This document shows, piece after piece, positions 13,078 to 25,020 of a stretch of DNA of 64,000 bases (positions are counted from its first letter, which is position 1; the number at the start of each line of letters is the position of its first letter). Location of the stretch: assembly GCA_945910005.1 (NCBI GenBank), contig OX246744.1, forward strand, positions 6,661,698 to 6,725,697. Direction: 5' to 3'. The DNA comes from Isoperla grammatica (taxonomy: Eukaryota > Arthropoda > Insecta > Plecoptera > Perlodidae). Both the position numbers and the translations under genes were made by a program. The notes below the pieces were generated by a model. The model did not search any database, was not told where the DNA came from, and saw only the letters and a list, made by a program, of their open reading frames with translations.

Positions 13078-16000
13078 TCATCCAAACGAAGTAAAACAAT
13101 CCTTTCCTGCATACCACCTGTGTTCTGTTCATTTGGTTGCAATTCTAGGGTAGTGGAACATGTCTACAATTGCGGAGTACTATAGAAGATTTGCTTTCGA
13201 TAAGGGGGGAAATTCAAGAAGAATTATTGGCAACGGCAAAGTGGGTCATTTGACCAAAATCAATACCAACTATCGACAACGAAAAATCCCTAGTAGTAAG
13301 TAACTACATGTATACAGAAGAACTGCATTGCAGGTTTTGAAATTGTTCACGCACTTGCTTCGTCCGTAATAAAACTTTATTTTTACCCTAGTAAATTACA
13401 GTTTAAAAAATGAAATATCAAATAACTTATTGCTATTAAGTTGGCACTGCAATCCTGCGCTCTTGCTTGTATGACTCACCCTTCACTTGGTTTATACCAC
13501 GAAGTATCAATACAAAGCACGTGTATGGACCGTGTATAATAGCTGTAGGGTTATTACCCAGAAGGCATCATTGCTCGAGACATGGGCAACGGTCATATCA
13601 CGCACGCACGCGTGAGTCATCCTTAACCGGACATTCCCCCACATTTCTCACATCCTTACAACACTTATTTACTTACACGCTGATGAGGACCAGAAGCTGA
13701 ATGTATTGGCAACCCACCCACCCGGTTGTACAAAAACCTGTTTTAAGGGGGGCCTACATACATTGTCTCTAAAGTAATCGTTTACATAGTATGCCACAGA
13801 GTCCCCAATTAAAAAAAAAAAAAAAAAAAAAAAACCGAACCGGGAATTCAACCTACGACCTTCTTTCTGCATTGGAAGCGGGAATACCCACTGGCTTTAC
13901 GACTGCGAGCCTTACTACAATATGTATTTTCCCGTTTTTATTCATAGCTACTTGCAGGCTAATATTTATATTTATAGTATAAGTATCATGTGCATTATTT
14001 TAGTGATAATCGAACATGCCGAAAAAAAAGTGGTATTCCTTGTCTTATTACTTTCAACACCATTGCTCGTTGTAAGAAGACTCCTCCAAAGCCACCGTTC
14101 ACATGTAGCCTATGCAATAATCATCATGCGTCGACAAGCAGATGCTCAATTAAAAAAAAAAAAAAAAAAAAAACAGCTCAAGTCGGGAACCGAACCCCGA
14201 ATCTTCTGCTGCCTTGTTATCAACTTACAAGACCCACGAGCAACACAAATATAGCTGGTATGAATGAAAACGTGAAGTAAATACAACGTTCATTCACTTG
14301 ATCTTCGAAGCAAACTCGAAGGGTCTATTGACTTGACAGCGTTATGACGTCGTATCTAGTGATCTAGTCAACAAGACAAGTAAGTAGTAGATGAGCGCAA
14401 CGCAAGACAGCTGCGCATTCACGCAGCAAAACACGTTAGGAATCATCGCGGTGGAATGTGCTGGAAGAGGGGAGGGTGGTGGGGGGGGGGGGGAAGGGGG
14501 GAGAGGTAAACACGAGTTACGAAACACCGCGAGTAGAGTATGAGAACAACGGATGCATCCAGACGTTTCCCAAAACACATTCACTCGACATTACTCCACA
14601 TAATATGGCGTCGCTACAACCCGAACTACAATAATTATGATTAACCCCTTGTTTTGTCTATTAACCCGTGTATTAATTTGAAACATCTCTCCATTATTTC
14701 CACCTATCTACTTCTTCTTTTCAATTACAACAGCACACAATAATTATGGTTATTATCTGTTGCATGTGTTCCAATAATCCTCTAGTACCTTTCCCGTCCA
14801 TGCTCCTCCACTTCAACGATATCCTAATAGTATTCCTCCTGTACTTGACCCAAGAACCTTACGGACGCTTTCGTCACAGGCGAGACACTCGTATATATGC
14901 GAACCGCCCGAGACAAAGCCGCGCAAATACCGATCGCCGATTGGCTACGAACCCGTGACGAAATCATCCGTACACAACTACTCTATCTATACAACACTTA
15001 CCCATCAAATACGTCATATTATCCACACACAAGTAAGTAGAGGTCCAATCCAATCACACACAACACGACACACGACACATTCCGACGCTCTTACTACCTC
15101 GACTACCCAGGGGCGTAGCGAGGGGGGGGGATCAGGGTGTTCGATCCCCCCCCGAAATAATAATCATAAAAAAAATGTATCTTAAAAGCGCAATTATACT
15201 CCTATTTGTAGATTATAATTACAATTATTATTCCATTGAAAAACCTTTTTCTCGGATAATTATAAATCCAATGCTTCTAATGGGTCCGAAACAAATTACA
15301 GAATGTCGGCTGCAAACTACTCTGTAATCTGGAAAAACATACATCCAGCTGCTCCCCCACCCCCCTTCGCCAATGTTTTTAAGGGTTACCACCCATCCTG
15401 GAATGACTGGGACAGTCCCGTTTTTGAAGAGAATGTCCCGTGTCCCGACTTCACGCTACCTGGACGACAAAAATTCCGGTTTTGAGGAAACGTTTACACA
15501 ACATCTAAAAATTAGCAAACTACGAATCCAATTCGCCTTAAAACTAGTTTTTGGCACCTAAAATTAACAACTTTCAAAAAAATTTGCGCCTTCGGCGAAA
15601 TTGCCTCCGGCGGCTGGGGCTTCGCCCCAGACCCCAGCTTATCCACGCCACCTCGTTTTCGGAAATAGTCATCCCCCCCCGAACAAAAATCCTGGCTACG
15701 CCCCTGCGACTACCCCTCTCGACTCACTCAGCCGGTGGCGCTCACGTGTGAACGATGCATCAATTACCGTGAGCGATGCAAGCCGCGCGCTCATTGGTCG
15801 AGCACATCGGGGTGAACCAATTAGAGAGAGTCTTCTCTAACATCTCATATGGCCTTGCTAAGCAGCCAGCTGCTGCAGAAGACGGGTCGTCCGACGGTTC
15901 CCGATTGTCCTTCGTAAAGGAGACGAACGGAGGAAGTCGGAAGGAAGGAACCGATTGACGCGCGCGGTGCAACTCGGCTACCGGACCCCTGCATGTATGT

Positions 16001-18415
16001 GTGTGCAGGGGGGGGGGGAAGAGGGGGAAGACCTCAGTTCAAGTGTTGTATAACTTGTAAGACAGGGTCGGTGTATAGATACGCAACCTTGGAGATTTCA
16101 TAAGCGCAGAGTTCACGTATATACGACTTTGGCGGGCTAACCCCCTCTATCTTCCTCTCTTTACGTATGAGAAATCGGTGATACATAATCATACCTACGT
16201 TTTATCGAAGTTCAACACCTATCTCTTGACATAATAAAATCGGTGAAATATAATCTCACGTTTTATCGAGTTATAGTTCAACACCCAAACTTGAGACAGA
16301 AGTACCCGGTCGAAAACGATAAAACATATGCCTTCATTTTTGCACGACAAGCGAGGCATGTTGGTGTTGGTGTTCATTTAAACACGGGCGACTAAAGTAA
16401 ACATATATCTCGTGCATTGAATAGCGGCAACATAATAATTTTTAATAGGTTAACCCCCCCCCCCCCCCCCCCCACTAGGGAGGGGCCCCCCAGCCACTAC
16501 TCGGCTCGCCACCTATGGACAACGTGGTCCATGAATAATGCTGCTGGAAGCTTCCTCTTGCCCCACCACCACCAGTGGAATTTCCGATACCTGTATAGAA
16601 AATCCTATAACTCTCAAACTTGCGTCAACCACTACTTTCGGTCGTTGGTACCAACCACACACGCGAAATAACCCACAATAATTAACGTTACAAACAGGGA
16701 AAAAAAACTATTATAATATTTCGTTCACCTTGAAAGGAAATTCTTCCAAAGATCTTGGAGGGAAAACATAGGCTGCGTACACCAACTGTTTTGTAAATCA
16801 AGTTGAGAAACTGTAAGAATGACGGCCCCCTCCATATCCCCTCCACAGCTACCCGACCCCCCTCAACTCCGTGACAACCTGACAAAATGAAATACGTACC
16901 TGAAAATCAGTTTGTTTCAATTGTTCAGTTTGCTGTTTCATGGAGTTGAGGGGAGTCGGGTAGCAGTGGAGGGGATGAGGAGGGGGCCGTCATTCTTACA
17001 GTTTCTCAACTATAGCGCATCCCTGTACAAGGCGGGAAAGATTCTCAGAGTGTGTGTGTTATGCGCCTTGTAATAATATGCAATACAACGCCATCCATCC
17101 ATCCATCCTCATCTCTATTGACCATCTACGTAAAACTAGGAAACCCCACAGTTTAACACTAAAAAAAAAAAAAAAAAACAATTGTCCTAAACCAAGGAGT
17201 GAGTTCAGAATTCAGATAATTTGATGTTTATTATTTTTTTCTGTGTTTTATACGACGTACTCGACAACTAACAAGGTCATATAACGTCGGGAATCGTTTC
17301 TTAGAGCCAAGTATAAGAATGCATTGTTTACCATGATAATTAACGATATTTCGTGAAAAAAATATTCAAAAAAACATGAAAATCCGTACAAATATTCGTG
17401 AAAACGAAAAGAAATGACACAATACCGATCGGATAGCACTCAGAGCCGTCATATAAAGTAAATCTCCACGGGCAGACATGGTCCCTAGTGACGTCACGTT
17501 AACTGAACACTCCTCCATCTATCTCTAGGTCGAGGACAAGATAGTGTGAGTGAGTGAGTGAGTGGCCACGTTGCCGCCGCTACTCACTTGTAAGACAGGG
17601 TCGGTGTATAGATACGCAACCTTGGAGATTTCATAAGCGCAGAGTTCACGTACATACGACTTTGGCACGAGCCGCCACTGTTTAGCTAGCGCGTCCCAAG
17701 AGCCGCCACTGTTTAGCTAGCGCGCCTCAAGAGCCGCCACTGTTTAGCTAGCGCGCCTCAAGAGCCGCCACTGTTTAGCTAGCGCGTAGTTGACATCGCA
17801 CAATAATAATCGTAGCCGACGGCCAGTCTGCGTTTCGGCAATTAACCGCTGATATACCTACTTGAGTGCACGTTATCATTATTTAGTCTGGTTAGATAGA
17901 GCGCGAGACAAGTCGCCGCATATCTTTGAATACATTATTAGCACGTCCCGCCCGACGTAACGAGGTGACCAAAAAAAACCACCGCGCTAGTGTCAAACTC
18001 TCAGAAGAGACGGCCACACTCCACGTATCTATCATGTCAACGCGGAATTCGCCGCGAGATTTCCCAGTATACCTACTGTGTTATTGTCGTGCACCTGCCT
18101 CGCTTGGAATGTGCCTTCGCAACGCTTGCTGACAGATGCGCCGATAGTATCAGTACAATACCGGAGGTATGAGAACGAGATCCAAGCCAGATATAAGCTC
18201 GATGGTATACTTGGCCCAAGATTACCTTACATATGCTTATGTCACAGGCAAGGCACTAATAGTCATAGCCAACCAACGAACCGTCCGAGACACACCCGCG
18301 CAAATACCGATCGCTGATTGGCTACGACGCCGTCGCCTGTGACGAAACCATGTGTAAGGTTAGTCTTGGGACAACTATATAGTTGTCCCTTACGTCAATC
18401 CACGATTACATCATC

Positions 18416-18448
<33 letters not shown>

Positions 18449-19118
18449 TTCATATATTATTAACCTATACCTAAAACAACAGCTGTTGGAAAGTGTTAAA
18501 AATCTCCTAAAACAACCTTGCAGGGTGGGGAAGGAAGCTTTGCGCCCGAAGGCCACTTGGGACGAATCAAGGAATGACAATATATAGATCCACGAGTGCC
18601 CTCTTTGCGGACAACGGTCACCACGAGCAGGAACCCACCTCGACCGACAGCTCAGCTTTAAATTAAAAGTATAGCGTCCTACACTAAACTGGATCGTTTC
18701 TCCGAAAGATACACGTCACTGTACTTCACAGAACAGAAGGCAATATATACAAAGAGAAATTGTCAACGTGTGCGATGTATACATTGCTCAATATAATCCT
18801 CGGAGCAATACAGATAGACAAACGCTGACGTGTAATGTGTACACGCTGCCACCCACGCGCTATAGGAGAAAAACAGGTCATCCTGCACCCACGCAACGCT
18901 GCTCTGGAGTAGCCGCACGTCTACATGTTATAGAGCGAGGTACGCGAAAAACTGTCGCCGTCGCCCAGTTGGAATGTCCAAAACACATATTCACGTTAAT
19001 TAAAACGGAAAAATAGTAGAATAGGTATAAAACGGTATAAGACCTAGTAATTGGACTGTACACTGCTCAGTGTACAGTCCAATTACTAGGTCTTATATAA
19101 CATATTCACGTTGTTCAC

Positions 19119-19162
<44 letters not shown>

Positions 19163-19588
19163 GTGAACAACGTGAATATGTTATACACGCGCATATATAT
19201 ATATATATATAGGGCTTAATTTGTAATTGAAAAGGAACCGGAACGCATGTTTTGTTTGTCAAATATAATTTGGCACCAACCCCGCCCACATTTACATTGT
19301 GAACACAGGTAATATGTAATTATTAATTAGTTCTCTGTTTAGTGTCAGTGGTCAGTCAGAAGGTTATTGCCTATGAATTTGGGTCTTGCTACTTAGGAGT
19401 AATTCATAAACTTGAATAACTTACATTCATACCAACAAATAAGAAAATATATTTGTGAAATTTTCAGGGAAAAGAAATAAGAATTAATTCAGCAGTTTTT
19501 AAGGAGTAACCTACGTTAGGAAATAATACCGGAACGCGCGTTCTGGTTTAGGAAAAGAAATCGGAACTGCGTTCCGGCTCAAATTAAC

Positions 19589-19674
<86 letters not shown>

Positions 19675-22600
19675 CTATATATATATATGAATATTTTTCA
19701 AGAACACTCTTGACGTGGTTGTTATGTGAAATCCAGAAATTAAAAAACCAACCCCGACTGGGAATCGAACCCAGGTCTCCCACTTGCCGGGTGGGCGCCA
19801 TAACCCCTAGACCACCGGGACCGGTAATTCAATGACTGGATGTAGTGCATTAACATAGATATATATATATATATATATATATACATACTAAGGTATGTAA
19901 AAGAACAACCTCCTCACAAAACGTGGACTAATACCCCAAAACCCTGTGTAACATATATATGACAACTGTCACTTGTATCACAAACAGTGCTGACCAACTT
20001 TTAACTCGAGTTACTATTCGAAGAAAATTTCTCCTGATTCGCCATAAACGCAATGTCTGAACTCGGGGTGGGGGGAGGGGGGGAGGTCTAACCCGTAAAC
20101 GAGGTTGAAACTTCATGTGTATAACAGAGATTATAATGTAAACTGGGTACTGAGTACTGAACACTACAATAATTTCTTTGTATCTCCTAAAAGCACAGTG
20201 ATGTAAATTATTATTATAATATCGTAAGTTGTTACGTCGTTCTTTATTATGACGTCGGCCGAATTACCCCCCATCGGGCCATCACACATCGACGGGGTCG
20301 TCATAAGAGTACTCCAGTAAGGGGTTTGGAGGTGGGGGGTGGGGGGGCGTGTGGGGTTCGTGGGAGTTCAAGTCGTACGAGAAGACATGACGAAGAAGTG
20401 AGCAAAACTGTAATTGATGATTATGAGCAAAGTGATGTACTCACGAAGAATTTGACACATCTGAAATTTTGCATCAGTTGTAACTAAAATATAAACAAAA
20501 CTTAAAGTGTCGATTGAACATTTTATCTTTTTTTTAAATAACTTTTTTTTCACATATATTGCATCGCACAAAATAAAAATTCGTATACGACACATACCTA
20601 TGTCTAATAAGTACGCCGTATCTACCATTCCTAACATCTAAACGACCAAGATTAGACAACTAATCGAAACAAAAAATAAACATCAATTCTACAGAACATC
20701 CGAAAATCGTCCAAATACAATCCAGTTGAACTCACTCAACTGTTGAATTGAACCTCGTCACTCACCGTATCCATGCGGCTCCTCCACCAACCACCACCAC
20801 CGTCCACTCCCAGCTCACGTCTGGTCGCTTCATCCCCCCCCCGTCATAGAGACAGATCTATCTCTATAGCCATGCATAGGAATGTCGCTCGCCCATCTCT
20901 ATTGTATATACGAGTCCTCATCATCGCCGGCCGCCTTACTCACAATCAATATGGGCATGTTCTTGCCAGTTGTAGTCTATCTATACGGACAAAGACGCCG
21001 CTCAGCTAAAGTACCCCAACGAGCGATGGATACCTCTACGTCAAAAACCACAGACAATTTTCATTTTTTAATTATATCTCAAGATTGAAACACAAAATCG
21101 AAAATCTGAGAAATCGTAGCGCAGTGGTTTCTCAGATTTTCGATTTTGTGTTTCAATCTTGACATATAATTAAAAAATTAAAATTTTAAGCAGTTTTTGA
21201 CGTAGAGACTACCCTTCGCTCGTAAGTCTTCCCAATAGGGCTGGGATAACTAAACGTTTAAACGTTTAATCGCCCGTGGCTAATTAAACGTTTAAGGATT
21301 TGATTGGAAAATTAAATACCAAATTGTCTTAGGTCCAGTCTTCATTTCCTGTTTCCCACCCACTGTATTGAATGTTTGTCTGGTCGTGTCAGCACGAATG
21401 TCAGCACGAATGTCAGCACGAATGCTCGAGCGCAAAAATTACGTCTGGTAATCCCAACTCCCCCACCCCAATCAATTATTACCCCCCCCCCCCCCTTTTC
21501 TTTGACGCGATGAACATATTTCAGAAACAAACAACCTCGGAATGTTTTCTATTTGTTTTGTTAACCGTCGTAGTACTACTACCCTACTTGCAATATTGGC
21601 GTTTAAACGCGTTAAACGTTTAGGCCATTAAACGAATTATCCCACCCCTAATTCCCATGCTTACGAAATAACCGGGTCCAAGGGCAAGGGGTACCAACTC
21701 AATGTTCTACTTCTCTAGTTCCTACCATCCACATGAAACACGTCCATTAGAGACAATGTATACAACTTTCGATTGGTTATCTGGAACAACGGGCGAGAAC
21801 GCCATGGGAATCAGTTGAGTTCCGTTGCATCAGCGTGCATGAAAAGGGATAGAAAGAAAATGATCCGAGGTCGCGGTGTGATATTTATTTATTTAATGTC
21901 TATCCTATTCAGTTATGTAAACTGATTTACAAAGGAGGACCTTAAATAAAACTAGGCTATGCAAACAATTAATAATAATGTAATCATAAATAACAATAAC
22001 ATATAAATAAAACCATAGCGTTCCGTTGTGACGTCTTCGGATGCCAACATTATATAACATATATAAATATATTCACGGAGAAAGAAACGTCTCCATCATT
22101 CTAGATTCTCTATTCTCGTCTATTTTATTGACTTTCCCAGGTATTTTCCAGCCAGCAGCTCCGAAACTCGGAAAACCCATCACCCTGCAAACGACGGACG
22201 CATAAAATGGAGGATTCCTCCCCCCACCCACCCCCCACACCGCAGCTGAAGTACAGCACCGGGCATATTGTATTCATTATACCCTCGAAGACCGACGGCT
22301 GTATGAAGCGATCTGGCTGTGCTGTGTGTGCATGAAACGGATGATCCCATGCAACCCACCCTCACATCCCATCCCCAACGCAGATAAGGTGGTAGTACAG
22401 CATCGTACATATGGATTATACAACCGACTAGAGTGACTAGATGGATTGCAACCAATGCAGCGGCAATACTTGTCTTAAGGCTGTCCACACAGATTTTGAA
22501 GACATAATGCATAAGGTTTTAAGACGTTGTTTTAAAAACAACAATGAAAACAACGTCTTAAAACTAAAACTTTGTGTGAACGCCAGTACGTGTTTCCTAT

Positions 22601-24728
22601 GATCCAACTTTACGACTACGCGTTAAACCTTAAATCGTAGGTATGTCTTAAAAATCTGTGTGGACCAGCCTTTTAGGAATAAGTAAACGGTGACTTTGGA
22701 GCCGTCCTAGCAACGAAGCACTCAATAAATTCAAAGCCGTTCTGAATCGGCCTTGTTGATTTTACTGTGTTCGCACTGTCCAATCACTGATTCATATGTT
22801 TCGTATTTGAAATATCGATCTTTGATTGGTTATCGCTCACTCGTCGATGGTGTTCGGAGCTTACAGGGTTGGTTTAGTCGCTTTAAAATAAAGTCCCCCA
22901 CTGAAAATCAGTTTCGTTACTGAGTGGGCAGACTCTAAATGTGAATTTATTTATTTATTTACTAACTGAAGATCCTAAGGAGGTAGTAAGTCACGTGGAA
23001 TTTTTTCTTATTTTAGATTTACTAATTATTTTCTAGAGGAACTCGGTAATATTATAATCATTTGGTCAAAAGAGTGATGAGGAGAATTGAATGTTTTTTT
23101 TTGTTCTTATCGGGAAGCGGCCGAGGCTTGATAATATATCACTCAAAGAAGGACCCAAAATTCATAGAGTTTGGATAGAATTATACAATTTTAAGAGTAT
23201 CACATGTTTAATGTTTGTATGTGAGCGGGGAGGGGGAAGGGGGGAGGCGATATTTGTAGATTTTGATAACAGCTAGCCCAGCATCATACCAAAAGTCGAC
23301 ATTGAATGTCGTTTTAAACAAAGATTGCAGACAAAAAACCTTGAATTCCTTACACGCTTTCGGGATATTCTCGCGTCTCTCTAATATATAATCTCCATCT
23401 GGGTGAGCTCGGGGTAGAATTTGTCCTCGTTCGTGGTAACCCTGCCAGTCGTAAGAGGCGACCAAATGAGACCCTGTCTCTTTCCCTCCACTATCCCACT
23501 TTAACATTCCTCCTCCCACCTGTCTCTTTCCTCCGGAGATTGCTAAATAGACTCCCCCTATGACGGCGTGTGTGACAAGATTTGATTCCGTCGACGTCTA
23601 CCTATTATAATACGGCTGAGTCGTGTAAACGTTTAAACGTGTGTAAACGCTTGCGCGAAAACATACGTGTAAAAGCAGCCGCACGGATCGTAGCGACACC
23701 GGCTTGTTTCAATAGAATCAAGGAATAATATTATAGTGAAAGTTTTATTGGTTGTATTTATAGAAAATGACATGTTTTGATAATACCCCACAGGACCCGA
23801 TCAACATTTTCATTTTAAAACTTTTATTGCAGAAGAGGTCTCATCGCGGACTCATTGTTAAAATATGCCTTCATTGCCCCGTAAATCGTTTTACAGTCTT
23901 GTTGTTCCCCTCAAACAATACTATTCTTTCCCTGCCTTTGAAAATAGCCGGTGTCGCTACGATTTTACAAATATTCATTCAAACACGTTTAACCTTGTCT
24001 TATACCCCTCCCCCCCCCCCCCCCCCAAACGGCAAATCCCATTACCCCGCCACAACCGCCCATAACCCAATTCATAAGTTTCCAATGTCAGATAGCTCTT
24101 TGACGAACCGACGAGGCATAGCTTAGTGTGTGGAGTCAAAATGACTGTGGACAGTTGAACACAAAGGTGGGGAACATAATCATGAATGAATATTAAATAA
24201 TAAATCAACCGTGTTATTTCGTTGAACATGTTTTTTCGCGAACTCATAATTTTGTTATCATCTTGTGAACAGGAGGGGTGTTACGTTTAAACTTAAACGC
24301 GACATATATGCGAAAAAATGAACGTTTACCGTGTTCGCCGTAAAACAAATATATATATATCGCTACTCTTTATTCCAACATCATTTAGTTGGGTATAAAG
24401 GGGTGTTTCCACCATTGATCTTGGGCATCCCAGGAATCAGTATCGGCATGCCAAGCTCGACACATCATTTTCTTCAACTAATTTCTCTTGCCGTTCCACC
24501 AACCCTCTCCACCTTTGCTGTCCTCCAACCATCTTTCTCTATCCTCTACCACTGGCCACTCCTCTCCTCTCTCTTCCACATCTACTTGTTCCTGGTCCTG
24601 CCATCTTTCTCTAGGTCTTCCCACTTTTCTTTGCTTATTCACTAACTCAAAGGCTTGTCTTGGGATTCTATGTTTCTCCATTCTTCTCATGTGTTCATAC
24701 CATCGTAGTCGGTACTAATAATAATAAT

Positions 24729-24804
<76 letters not shown>

Positions 24805-24966
24805 CGTCCAACTCTGCGTTGGGTCGGCATTGAAGATAAGCCTCTCCATCTTCTATCCTGCCACCACTCTTCCCCCACAACTACATTCCAGTCCAGTCAG
24901 AGGAGAGGAGTGGCCAGTGGTAGAGGATAGAGAAAGATGGTGGGAGGACAGAAAAAGGTGGATAAA

Positions 24967-25020
<54 letters not shown>

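Noticed and set aside
17669..17790. Possible CRISPR-like array
   Set aside because: The 31-bp units are directly adjacent with no unique spacers, and the genome is eukaryotic.
22180..22512. 110-codon minus-strand ORF
   Set aside because: It runs into a MITE end at 22477, and no domain is recognisable.
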